Of a DNA stretch of 6,807 nt, positions 1-6,583 are shown in pieces; the first letter of the stretch is position 1, and every line of letters begins with the position of its first letter. This DNA is from Clostridiales bacterium. Lineage in GTDB: Bacteria > Bacillota > Sulfobacillia > UBA995 > UBA9673. The DNA lies in assembly GCA_003541445.1 (NCBI GenBank), contig DPMO01000206.1:1-6807 (forward strand), read 5' to 3'. A program made the translations under genes and the position numbers. The notes below the pieces were generated by a model. That model did no database searches. It saw only the letters and a list, made by a program, of their open reading frames with translations, and was not told the origin of the DNA.

Positions 1-652
1 GGGTCAGAGGGGTGAAGGGTTCGATGAAGCGCCAATCGCCCGGAGCTACGCCCGGGGTGAGGAGTCCCGTCTCGAAAGCCCGGTAGATGTGCCCGCTCGG
101 CCAGCCACCGCTGAGCTCGCAATCGTTCTCCAGGGCCCGCAGCAGCATGGCCACCGCCTCGGCCCCGCTCACCGTCTCCGCCGGCCGGAACTCCATGCCG
201 CCCGCGGCAGCGGGGATGCCCCTGATGATGTCCAGGGCCCGGCAGGTCGCCACGGCCTCGACCGCCCAGTCAGGGATGGCGGGTGCATCGACGAAGTCGA
301 GGTCCACGGGGTCCGGCGGGTTCCAGTCCGGGGCCAGGCTGAGGAGGCGGGCCAGCATCACGGCGAATTCGGCTCTCGTCACCGGCTGGGACGGCCCGAC
401 CGGCCCCCCGGGGCCCCGGTAGCCGTTGATGATGCCCACGCACCCCACAATGTCGAAGTACTCCGCCTGGCTCCCCGAGGTGTCGGAGAAGAAGTGCGCG
501 CGGAACGTCGCCGCAAGGGTCCCGGCCGCCTCCACGCGGGCGGCCGGCATGGCCGGCCCCACGGCCAGAAGAACCGCCAGGATGAGAAGGAATACGGAGA
601 AGGCACGGCCGCCGGCCCATGTGCGAGCGCGGCCAGCCCTGACCCGGGGCAC
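1..652 (-). CDS. SLH-domain secreted surface protein, N-terminal part (3' end outside window)
   Basis: This is the first 217 residues of an exported protein that should bind the cell wall through S-layer homology domains; the reading frame is open to the left edge. The GTG start is chosen because an AGGGAGG ribosome binding site lies 7 nt upstream. Residues 1-17 are basic, residues 18-36 form a hydrophobic core (FSVFLLILAVLLAVG), and AMPA suggests signal peptidase cleavage near 36-38. SLH domain 1 spans about 52-104, with FSD near its start and the hallmark VTRAEFAVML near its end. SLH domain 2 spans about 117-174 (FVDAPAIPDWA, then an IIRG turn and a degenerate VSGAEAVAML). A third begins near 184 and is cut off by the window. 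SLH triplets are known to bind pyruvylated secondary cell-wall polymers. The downstream domain, and therefore the specific role, is unseen. It is probably a paralogue of the neighbouring 633-residue SLH protein, which is separated from it by a terminator. Confidence 0.88.
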   Translation of the reverse strand, partial: MPRVRAGRARTWAGGRAFSVFLLILAVLLAVGPAMPAARVEAAGTLAATFRAHFFSDTSGSQAEYFDIVGCVGIINGYRGPGGPVGPSQPVTRAEFAVMLARLLSLAPDWNPPDPVDLDFVDAPAIPDWAVEAVATCRALDIIRGIPAAAGGMEFRPAETVSGAEAVAMLLRALENDCELSGGWPSGHIYRAFETGLLTPGVAPGDWRFIEPFTPLT

Positions 653-659
653 GGAGCAT

Positions 660-666
660 CCTCCCT
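660..666 (-). promoter_or_regulatory. Ribosome binding site deciding the GTG start of the left-edge SLH gene
   Basis: On the minus strand AGGGAGG stands 7 nt before the GTG at 652-650. It supports this non-ATG start, which puts the signal peptide and SLH domains in frame. An ATG at 659-657 lies in a different frame, and that frame has no SLH motifs. Confidence 0.75.
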
Positions 667-686
667 TCAATGATGTAGATTGCCCC

Positions 687-737
687 GCTGGGCGAGCATA
701 TCCTTCTAATCCTTCCCCCGCCCGGAGGCTCGCCAGC
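687..737 (-). repeat. Imperfect inverted repeat in the leader of the left-edge SLH gene
   Basis: The arms at 687-697 (GCTGGGCGAGC) and 728-737 (GCTCGCCAGC) are complementary over 10 bp with one bulged base, around a roughly 30-nt loop. The structure sits 35-85 nt upstream of the GTG start and could fold in the leader RNA. In such GC-rich DNA it could be chance, and no T-tract follows it. I could not place a convincing promoter in 653-824. Confidence 0.25.
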
Positions 738-816
738 CCTTGTTTCTTCGGCCCTTGACTAACCGCGTATCTCCACCCGATGCCCGGGCCCCCCGCCCGT
801 CACGCGCGCCTCCCGC

Positions 817-848
817 AAAGAAGGGGGGCGCTCCTTTCGGAGCGCCCC
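817..848 (-). terminator. Intrinsic terminator after the 633-residue SLH gene
   Basis: Bases 825-834 and 839-848 form a perfect 10-bp stem (GGGGCGCTCC in RNA sense) closed by a GAAA tetraloop on the minus strand. It is followed by CCTTCTTTG as a modest U-rich tail. It lies about 70 nt past the stop codon at 919 and ahead of the next SLH gene, so the two SLH genes are probably transcribed separately. On the plus strand no T-run follows, so it acts in one direction only. Confidence 0.82.
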
Positions 849-918
849 ACGGCCGAGGCGGGTATCCCCCTCCTCACTGCGCACCGGAGACCTTCCGGCT
901 CCCGGCCTGCTCGCCGCC

Positions 919-2820
919 TCACTCGGCCACGAGCCAGATCATCTGCGTCGCGTCGGCGTTGAGGATGTCGCCCGCCTCGAGGCCGGCGAAGCCCACGTAG
1001 GCGGGGCCGCCGTCGGTGGCCTCGTAGATGGTGACCTCGGCGTCGCTGACGAACAGGATGGCGCCGGTCCCGAGGTCCTTCAGGGTCATCGTGCCGTTCG
1101 CGGCGTCGACCGCGAGGACCTCGTAGTCGGTGGCCTCGTCGATGGCCATGACGGTGAAGTCGGTGATGACCTTGGTCGCGCCGTCGATGGTCGCCAGGCC
1201 GAACTCCCCGATGCTGGCCGAGAAGTCGACCGTGGTCGCGTAGGTGAGGCTCTGACCGCGCGAGTCGACCATCACGGTCTTGTTGCCCTCACCGTCGACC
1301 GTGTAGCTCTCGACCAGGACGTAGGGCGTCATGGCCTCGTAGCCGATCTCGACGAAGAGCGCGCCCGCGGCGTTCAGCCCGTACTTGACCGTCGCGCCGG
1401 AGCCCGGCATCTCGGCCGGGTCCATGGCCCACTCGTAGGTCGTGGAGGCGCCGGAGGCGTCCTCGATGGTCACGAAGTGGTGCGGACCGGGGTAGGTCGT
1501 CTTCGTGCCCGTGACGACGCCCTCCGCGACCTCACGGGTGGCCTCGACGCGGATGACCTCACCGGCCGGGTCGGCCCCCATCGTGTAGAGGGTGACGACG
1601 TCCCAGACCGCGAGGTCGTCACGGTCGGCGGCCTGGCCGTTGATGGTCACCATGGCCGAAGCCGGGATGTCGTAGTCGGCGCCGCCCGACAGGGTGATGT
1701 TGGTGTCGGACTCCTCGTCGGACGGGACCACGTCGGTGACGTAGTCCTCACCGATGTTGGCCCGGTAGGCCACGACGTGGGCGGCCACACCGTCGTCACC
1801 CAGGCTGACGAGGCACTCGTCACCGGGCTCGAGGGTGACGCCCGGAGCGGCGTCGGCCCGGTTCAGGCTGACGGTCGTGGCGGCGTCGTAGGCGATCTTC
1901 GTCCCGTCCTCGAAGACCAGGTAGTCCACGTCACCCGAGTCGTCGTACTCGGCGAAGACGCCGCTGTAGCTGTCGGCGGCCTCGATGACGTGGATGAAGA
2001 TGATGTCGCCCTCCGCGTCGGCCACGGCCCTGACGTTGAGGTTCATGAGGCCCTCGTAGTCGGAGGCGCCGACCAGGTAGACCTTCTCGGCGAGGTCGTA
2101 GGGCACACCGTCGATGGTGACCTGCGTGGCCGTGTAGTCGCTGAAGAGCCCCTCATGGACCCTTCCGGCCAGCATGGCCGTCCCCGGGATGGGCTGCCCG
2201 TCGGCGTCGAGGCGGTCGATCTGCATCATGGCGAAGATCATCGCCGCGACGTCACCGCGGGTGGCGGGCAGGCGCGGGAACGCCACGTCGACCCGGCCGT
2301 TGAAGCCCACATCCACCGCGTAGAAGAGGTAGTTGTAGGGCCACATGCCCTCCGGGAGCTGCTGCTCGTGGCCGCGCACGGCGCGGACCAGGACGGTCAG
2401 GACCTCGGCGTAGTTGATGGGGTCGTCGGCGCGGAACTTGCCCTGGTCGTCGCCCCTCATGAGGCCCATGAAGTAGGCGGCGTTGACCCAACCCCAGGCC
2501 CAGGTCGGAATCTCGTCCGCGTCGGCGAACGTCGGCACGAGCCCCGCCAGACCGGCCGCCGTGGCGCCCTTCCCGAGACCGCCGACGATCATCTTGGCGA
2601 ACTCGGCCCGGGTGATGGGGTCGTCCGGACGGACCGGCCCCCCGATGCCCTCGTCACCGGTCATGATGCCGACCGCGGCCATGAGGGTCAGGTCCGCCTC
2701 GGCCTCGTGCCCCGCGATGTCGTTGAAGGCGGGGCCGGCGACCTCACCGGCGGCGAAGGCCGGAGCCCCGAGGCTCAGAACCAGAGCCAGGACCAGAGCT
2801 GCTGTTACGGCCTTCTTCAT
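919..2820 (-). CDS. Secreted SLH-domain S-layer-type protein (633 aa)
   Basis: This is an exported surface protein, likely anchored to secondary cell-wall polymer and possibly the S-layer subunit. The ATG is preceded by AAAGGAGGAGGAAGA. A signal peptide covers residues 1-23 or 24 (MKKAVTAALVLALVLSLG, then APAFA|A). SLH domain 1 is about 31-82 (FNDI, then DDPITRAEFAKMI) and domain 2 about 98-150 (FADADEIPTWA, then KFRADDPINYAEVL). A degenerate domain 3 is about 159-203 (FPRLPATRGDVAAMIF). The remaining 430 residues are strongly acidic, with a single Cys at 336. They look like consecutive beta-strand modules, with VTI/VSLN strands followed by DLxxGD-like turns and GxxxxV strands near 315-353, 388-426 and 595-632. 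I see no catalytic motif. The gene is apparently monocistronic: a terminator and a 234-nt gap lie upstream and a terminator lies downstream. S-layer identity is inferred from architecture; a wall-anchored adhesin or outer-layer scaffold is the alternative. Confidence 0.93.
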   Translation of the reverse strand: MKKAVTAALVLALVLSLGAPAFAAGEVAGPAFNDIAGHEAEADLTLMAAVGIMTGDEGIGGPVRPDDPITRAEFAKMIVGGLGKGATAAGLAGLVPTFADADEIPTWAWGWVNAAYFMGLMRGDDQGKFRADDPINYAEVLTVLVRAVRGHEQQLPEGMWPYNYLFYAVDVGFNGRVDVAFPRLPATRGDVAAMIFAMMQIDRLDADGQPIPGTAMLAGRVHEGLFSDYTATQVTIDGVPYDLAEKVYLVGASDYEGLMNLNVRAVADAEGDIIFIHVIEAADSYSGVFAEYDDSGDVDYLVFEDGTKIAYDAATTVSLNRADAAPGVTLEPGDECLVSLGDDGVAAHVVAYRANIGEDYVTDVVPSDEESDTNITLSGGADYDIPASAMVTINGQAADRDDLAVWDVVTLYTMGADPAGEVIRVEATREVAEGVVTGTKTTYPGPHHFVTIEDASGASTTYEWAMDPAEMPGSGATVKYGLNAAGALFVEIGYEAMTPYVLVESYTVDGEGNKTVMVDSRGQSLTYATTVDFSASIGEFGLATIDGATKVITDFTVMAIDEATDYEVLAVDAANGTMTLKDLGTGAILFVSDAEVTIYEATDGGPAYVGFAGLEAGDILNADATQMIWLVAE

Positions 2821-2859
2821 TCTTCCTCCTCCTTTCCGCTCAGCAGTAGTGATAATCCG

Positions 2860-2903
2860 GCGGATACGGCTGTTCTTATGGGTGTTCTGTCAGCCGCATC
2901 CGC
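2860..2903 (-). promoter_or_regulatory. 13-bp leader hairpin upstream of the S-layer-type gene
   Basis: Bases 2860-2872 and 2891-2903 are complementary over 13 positions. The only imperfection is a G-U wobble in minus-strand RNA, and the loop is 18 nt (2873-2890). It ends about 40 nt before the start codon and leaves the GGAGG site unpaired. No T-run follows, so it is not a typical terminator. If the transcript starts upstream, it is a candidate mRNA-stabilising or regulatory leader element. As DNA it could instead be an operator. A TTGACG -35-like hexamer lies at 2922-2917, but no good -10 follows it. Confidence 0.55.
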
Positions 2904-3004
2904 ATTGCGCTATTTCCGTCAACAATGGCTAAACACCTGCCACCAATAATGGAGAAGATGTACGCGGCTTACGCAAGCAGGCAACTAGTCGGATAGGCAA
3001 GCGC

Positions 3005-3026
3005 AAAACGCGCCCGCTGGCGCGTT
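3005..3026 (-). terminator. Intrinsic terminator after the carboxyltransferase gene
   Basis: Bases 3007-3014 and 3019-3026 form a perfect 8-bp stem (AACGCGCC/GGCGCGTT) with a 4-nt loop. On the minus strand the 3' arm runs into TTTT and then GCGCTT. It starts about 29 nt after the stop codon at 3055 and should end the sppA-Yip1-carboxyltransferase transcript. Confidence 0.72.
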
Positions 3027-3054
3027 CTGGGAGGTGGGAGCGGGTCGACCCCCG

Positions 3055-4641
3055 TCAGGGCGCCGGGTAGACCTTCCGGGCCTCCTGGCCCCTCAGGTCC
3101 TCGAGCAGGCCCTGGTCCACCCTCGTCCGGGCCGCCAGCCTCTCCTCTAGGAACTTCCTGGCCACCTGCGGCAGGAGAGCGTAGGAGAGGACGTCCTCGA
3201 CGCTCTCGGCGAGGGGAGAGACCTCCTTCTCAGCCTCCTCGAGCCCGGGGGAGAGAAGGTCGGCCGGCCGCACGGCCACGGGCTCCTCGTCCCCGATGAC
3301 CTTGCGGCGGACCTCCTCGTCGACGGGGCCGGGGGGGCGGCCGTAAAGGCCCTTCATGTAGGCCTTGGTCTCCTTGGTCACGAGCTTGAACCGCTCGCCG
3401 CCCAGCACGTTCAGCACGGCCTGGGTGCCGACGATCTGGCTCGACGGCGTCACCAGCGGCGGGTAGCCCATCTCCTTCCGGAGGCGGGGCAGCTCGGCCA
3501 GGACGTCGGGGAGGCGGTCGAGGGCGTTCTGCTCCTCGAGCTGGGAGACGAAGTTCGAGTACATCCCGCCGGGTATCTGGTAGCGGATGACGTTGACGTC
3601 GACCGTGGTCCCGACGTCGAAGTCCCGGTACTTCTTCCTGACCTCCTTGAAGTAGGCGGCGATGCGGGCCAGGAGGTCGAGGTCCAGACCCGTGTCCCGT
3701 GGGGTGCTGGCCAGGGCGGCCACGATGCTCTCGGTCGGCGGCTGGGAGGTGCCCATGGCCATGGTCGAGATGGCCGTGTCCACCGCGTCGACCCCCGCCT
3801 CGGCCGCCTTGAGGTAGGCCATGGCCGCCATCCCGGAGGTGTGGTGGCAGTGGAGCTGGACCGGCAGGCCGACCTCCTCCTTTATGCGCCGGACGACGGC
3901 CTCCGCGTCGTAGGGGGCGATGATGCCGGCCATGTCCTTGAGGCAGATGGAGTCCACGCCCAGCTCGGCAAGCTCCCTCGCCGTGGCCGCGAAGGAGTCG
4001 ACCCCGTGGATGGGGCTGATGGTGTAGCAGACCGTCCCCTGCACATGGGCCCCTTCCGCCTTGGCCACCTCGATGGCCTTCTCCATGTTCCGGACGTCGT
4101 TCAGGGCGTCGAAGATGCGCATGACGTCGATGCCGTTGCCCACGGCCCGCCGCACGAACTCCGCCACCACGTCGTCCGGATAGTGGCGGTAGCCGACGAG
4201 GTTCTGGCCCCGGAGAAGCATCTGGAGCCTCGACTTCTTGAAGCGCCGGCGGAGCTCCCTCAGGCGCTCCCAGGGATCCTCGCCTAAGAAGCGCAGACAG
4301 GCGTCGAACGTCGCCCCGCCCCACACCTCGAGCGAGTGGAACCCCACCTCGTCGAGCATCTCCACGGCCGGAAGCATGTCCTCCAGGCGCAGTCTCGTGG
4401 CCAGGAGCGACTGGTGGGCGTCGCGGAGGGTGGTGTCGGTGATGCGCAGGGGTGCCGGGTCGGCTCCGGCGTTGCGGTCCTCGGCGGCACGCGGGTTCCC
4501 GGTCGGGGCCCGGTTCCCGTCGGGACCCCGGTCCCCGGTACGACCGCGGTCCCCGTCAGGACCCCGCTGCGCGGCATGTCCACCGTTCTCGGAGCTCCGC
4601 TTCCCGCGCGTATCAGGCATATCAGACATGAAGGCGTTCAT
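3055..4641 (-). CDS. Biotin-dependent carboxyltransferase subunit (PycB / OadA / transcarboxylase 5S type)
   Basis: It belongs to the family that moves a carboxyl group between carboxybiotin and pyruvate/oxaloacetate. The HMGL-like TIM barrel spans about 65-330. It contains DTTLRDAHQS (metal-ligand Asp74), LEVWGGATFDACLRFLGEDPW, LLRGQNLVGYRHY, RIFDALND, CLKDMAG (Lys235, the carboxylated lysine position) and LHCHHTSG (His264 and His266, metal ligands). The conserved PYC/OADA region follows at about 345-500, with QIPGGMYSNF and PPLVTPSSQIVGTQAV. The protein ends near 528 with no AMKM biotinyl domain, so it needs a separate biotin carrier, and no biotin carboxylase lies in the window. C-terminal motifs (RPADLL, EDVLSYALLPQVA) resemble the transcarboxylase 5S subunit; I cannot separate 5S, PycB and OadA roles from sequence alone. 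Residues 1-64 are an extra hydrophilic extension. GAGGAG lies 6 nt before the ATG and overlaps the stop of the preceding Yip1 gene, suggesting translational coupling. Confidence 0.93.
   Translation of the reverse strand: MNAFMSDMPDTRGKRSSENGGHAAQRGPDGDRGRTGDRGPDGNRAPTGNPRAAEDRNAGADPAPLRITDTTLRDAHQSLLATRLRLEDMLPAVEMLDEVGFHSLEVWGGATFDACLRFLGEDPWERLRELRRRFKKSRLQMLLRGQNLVGYRHYPDDVVAEFVRRAVGNGIDVMRIFDALNDVRNMEKAIEVAKAEGAHVQGTVCYTISPIHGVDSFAATARELAELGVDSICLKDMAGIIAPYDAEAVVRRIKEEVGLPVQLHCHHTSGMAAMAYLKAAEAGVDAVDTAISTMAMGTSQPPTESIVAALASTPRDTGLDLDLLARIAAYFKEVRKKYRDFDVGTTVDVNVIRYQIPGGMYSNFVSQLEEQNALDRLPDVLAELPRLRKEMGYPPLVTPSSQIVGTQAVLNVLGGERFKLVTKETKAYMKGLYGRPPGPVDEEVRRKVIGDEEPVAVRPADLLSPGLEEAEKEVSPLAESVEDVLSYALLPQVARKFLEERLAARTRVDQGLLEDLRGQEARKVYPAP
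4494..4565 (-). repeat. Four tandem degenerate 18-bp repeats inside the carboxyltransferase gene
   Basis: Units lie at 4494-4511, 4512-4529, 4530-4547 and 4548-4565, each beginning GGTTCCC or GGTCCCC on the plus strand. Units 2 and 4 match at 16 of 18 positions. They encode residues 26-49 as four hexapeptides: RGPDGD, RGRTGD, RGPDGN and RAPTGN. The repeat length is a multiple of three, so copy changes would keep the frame. It lies wholly in the N-terminal extension before the catalytic barrel. Confidence 0.85.
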
Positions 4642-4651
4642 CGCTCTCTCC

Positions 4652-5356
4652 TCAGTACCCCGGCAGGCCCGGTGGCGCGAAGGGGGCGAGTAGGCCCGCC
4701 ATCGTGGTGAACACGATCACGAAGAAGACCACGGCGGCCAGCACCACCGCCGCGAGCGGCAGCAGGGCCGCGGCCACGGCCCGTCCGGTCCCGAAGCCGT
4801 GGACCTCGCGGATGGCGATGATGTCCAGGACCAGCCGCCAGACGAGCACGCCTATCGTGGCGAAGGCCGAGAGCGCCCCCAAGGCCGGGCTCGCCGACGC
4901 GAGCAGGCTGAAGGGCACGGTCACGACGGCCGGCACGTAGGTCAGGCTGAGGGCCGCCAGCAGGCGCCGCGGCTCGCCCGTGCCGCCCAGGAGCGAGCTC
5001 ACCAGCCCGAGGACGCCGGTCTTGATGAAGAGCCCGATGGGCCCGATGAGGACGGCGGCCAGGGCGGAGGCGACGGCCACGCCCAGCCCGGCCCCTGCGA
5101 CCGGCGGCATGCCAGCGGTCTGTCCGAACTCCCTCATGGTCTGGACCCAGACGCCGCCGCCGGCCAGCCCACCGGTGAAGGCCACGACGAGGTAGGCCGT
5201 GAAGGTCGCCGGAAGGGGGCTCCTCGGCCGTGACGCCACCTCCTTGAGGGTCTTCACCGGACTGAAGAAGATGCCGTAGACGAGCTCGGCGAAATCGGCG
5301 AAGAGGGACCGCCGTTCGGGCTCCGGTCCGCCTCTGCTTGGCTCACGCATATGCAC
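4652..5356 (-). CDS. Yip1-family polytopic membrane protein
   Basis: This is a predicted integral membrane protein of 234 residues with about five hydrophobic segments, near 48-68, 86-113, 133-158, 160-182 and 193-218. The N-terminal segment (LFADFAELVYGIFFSPVKTL) and the late motif VWRLVLDIIAIREVHGFGT followed by a final helix are typical of bacterial Yip1-domain proteins, whose function is generally unknown. The GTG at 5356 is chosen because CGGAGG ends 9 nt upstream. A TTG at 5359 (6-nt spacing) and an ATG at 5350 (15 nt) are in-frame alternatives, and a longer GTG start at 5377 lacks a good ribosome binding site. It lies about 100 nt after sppA and 10 nt before the carboxyltransferase gene, so it is probably in one operon with both. 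The link to SppA suggests envelope maintenance, but that is context only. Confidence 0.8.
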   Translation of the reverse strand: MHMREPSRGGPEPERRSLFADFAELVYGIFFSPVKTLKEVASRPRSPLPATFTAYLVVAFTGGLAGGGVWVQTMREFGQTAGMPPVAGAGLGVAVASALAAVLIGPIGLFIKTGVLGLVSSLLGGTGEPRRLLAALSLTYVPAVVTVPFSLLASASPALGALSAFATIGVLVWRLVLDIIAIREVHGFGTGRAVAAALLPLAAVVLAAVVFFVIVFTTMAGLLAPFAPPGLPGY

Positions 5357-5365
5357 CAATGTCTT

Positions 5366-5371
5366 CCTCCG
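5366..5371 (-). promoter_or_regulatory. Ribosome binding site of the Yip1-family gene
   Basis: CGGAGG on the minus strand lies inside the longer possible reading frame beginning at 5377, which argues for a start downstream of it. The 9-nt spacing to the GTG at 5356 is good, and the TTG at 5359 is nearly as plausible. Confidence 0.6.
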
Positions 5372-5454
5372 TTCCACCCCGCCGCTTCACCCGCGGGCCG
5401 GGAGGGCCGCCGCGCCGCGTCCGTACGCCGGGTGGCCGCCCCTCGTCAGGGCCG

Positions 5455-6450
5455 TCAGGGGCCGCCGGCCCCGCCGCCGAGGTGCTCCAGGAGCTCGGGC
5501 GGCCAGATGACGAAGGGCTCGGCCTCAGGTCCCACCAGGGCGCCGCCGCGCAGGCCGGTCCCGCCGAACCCGAGCCCCAGGGCCCGGAGAAGAGAGCCAA
5601 TCTCGCTCAGGAGGATCTCCCACGGGCTCCTCCTGCCCAGCTCCTTCACCCGGTACCAGCCCTCTATCCCGGCCAGGTCGGCCGCCTTGTCGATGGCCGC
5701 CCGGAGCCCGCCGAGACTGTCGACGAGCCCCGCGTCGAGGGCCTGGCTCCCGGTGAAGACCCTCCCGTCGGCGAGGGGCAGGAGCTCCTCCCGGCTGAGG
5801 CCGCGGCCGGCGGCCACCGCCTCGACGAACTGGTTGAAGATGTCCTCGACCATCGACAGCAGGATGCGGCGTTCCTCTTCGGTCAGGCGCCTGAGAGGAG
5901 AGCCCATGTCCTTGTGCTCGCCAGAGACGAGGACCTCGTAGTCTATGCCCAGCTTCTCGAAGAGGCCCTCGTAGTTGGCCACCTCCATGATGACCCCGAT
6001 GCTCCCGGTCAGCGTGCCGGGGTTGGCCACGATGTGGTCGGTGACCGAGGCCACCCAGTAGGCCCCTGACGCGGCCACGTCCCCCATGGAGGTGACGACG
6101 ACCTTCCCCGCCTCGCGGACGGCGGCTATCTCCGCGGCGATCTCCTGCGCGCCGGCGGCGGAGCCTCCGGGGCTGTTGACCCTCAGGACCACCGCCCTCA
6201 CCGACGGGTCCTTCCGGGCCTCGGACAGGAGCGAGACGATGGAGTCGGACCCGGAGACGCTCTCGAAGAGGGTCGAGCCGCCGAGACCGGTGGCGATGAT
6301 GCCCTCTATCCGGATGACGGCGACGGTGGGAGCCGCCCCCAGGGACACGCCCCGCCCCGAGAGGGCGCCCCGCGGAGCCAGGACGCTGAACAGGGAGAGC
6401 AGGAGGACGCCCCCGATGATGAGGACCGCTATAAGGTGCCTTCTCTTCAA
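5455..6450 (-). CDS. sppA: Signal peptide peptidase SppA, 36K type
   Basis: This is a membrane-anchored protease of family S49 that degrades remnant signal peptides and other membrane-associated peptides. The TTG at 6450 gives 331 residues. It is chosen because AAAGGGGTGA lies just upstream, whereas the longer TTG start at 6495 has GGAGG only 1 nt away. An N-terminal anchor covers about 6-25 (LIAVLIIGGVLLLSLFSVLA) after a basic KRRH. The ClpP-like core contains VNSPGGSAAGAQEI (about 91-104), GDVAASGAYWVA with nucleophile Ser128, TGSIGVIM, and SGEHKDMGSP with general-base Lys180. The 52-residue Ser-Lys spacing equals that of Bacillus subtilis SppA (Ser147/Lys199). GRVFTGSQALDAGLVDSLGG is the usual C-terminal family motif. 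The tail ends in a short Gly-rich HLGGGAGGP. Length fits the single-domain Gram-positive form. It lies 133 nt after pyrG and heads the probable sppA-Yip1-carboxyltransferase operon. Confidence 0.95.
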   Translation of the reverse strand: MKRRHLIAVLIIGGVLLLSLFSVLAPRGALSGRGVSLGAAPTVAVIRIEGIIATGLGGSTLFESVSGSDSIVSLLSEARKDPSVRAVVLRVNSPGGSAAGAQEIAAEIAAVREAGKVVVTSMGDVAASGAYWVASVTDHIVANPGTLTGSIGVIMEVANYEGLFEKLGIDYEVLVSGEHKDMGSPLRRLTEEERRILLSMVEDIFNQFVEAVAAGRGLSREELLPLADGRVFTGSQALDAGLVDSLGGLRAAIDKAADLAGIEGWYRVKELGRRSPWEILLSEIGSLLRALGLGFGGTGLRGGALVGPEAEPFVIWPPELLEHLGGGAGGP

Positions 6451-6454
6451 CCCG

Positions 6455-6464
6455 TCACCCCTTT
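6455..6464 (-). promoter_or_regulatory. Ribosome binding site deciding the TTG start of sppA
   Basis: AAAGGGGTGA on the minus strand closely matches the AAAGGAGGTGA consensus, with one base changed or missing, and sits 4 nt before the TTG at 6450. It favours a 331-residue SppA over the 346-residue version. The rest of the gap up to pyrG (6465-6583) shows no clear terminator or promoter. Confidence 0.65.
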
Positions 6465-6583
6465 CGGCTGTCCGTCGGCGCCCGGCCCTGGACAAGCCTC
6501 CAGCCGCATTATCTCAGGCCCCGGCGGGCCCGGCAAGGGAAGGAAGTCCTTGTCGTGGGGGGAGCTTCCCGCGGCCCGGGTCT

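Noticed and set aside
270..659. A 129-codon minus-strand frame starting with ATG near the left-edge SLH gene
   Set aside because: It is a shifted frame with Gly/Arg/Pro-rich content. The frame from GTG 652 contains a signal peptide and two SLH domains and has a better-placed ribosome binding site.
2894..2922. TTGACG at 2922-2917 (minus strand) as the -35 of a promoter for the S-layer-type gene
   Set aside because: At 17-nt spacing the -10 position reads ATGCGG, which is poor, and the region forms the leader hairpin. Other pairings such as TTGCCT with TACATC further upstream are equally weak, so no promoter is called.
1477..2949. A 490-codon plus-strand open frame antisense to the S-layer-type gene
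   Set aside because: It is rich in Val, Gly, Asp and His as expected from the mirror of GAC/GTC/ACC-rich codons. It has no recognisable domain or start signal, and the minus strand carries a clear signal peptide and SLH domains.
3230..4324. A 364-codon minus-strand frame inside the carboxyltransferase gene
   Set aside because: Its product is an Arg/Gly/Pro-rich low-complexity string, typical of a shifted frame in GC-rich DNA. The overlapping frame carries all family motifs.
4494..4565. A CRISPR-like array from the tandem repeats
   Set aside because: The 18-bp units are directly adjacent without spacers and keep the reading frame of the carboxyltransferase, so they are a coding repeat.
5458..5472. 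A short palindrome (GGGGCC, 3-nt spacer, GGCCCC) at the end of sppA
   Set aside because: It is only 6 bp with no T-tract and overlaps the last sppA codons. It is expected by chance at this base composition and is not a convincing terminator.
6496..6583. A possible terminator between pyrG and sppA
   Set aside because: Only weak GC-rich or 5-6 bp pairings are present (for example GGGAAG with CTTCCC-like segments), and no T-run follows them.
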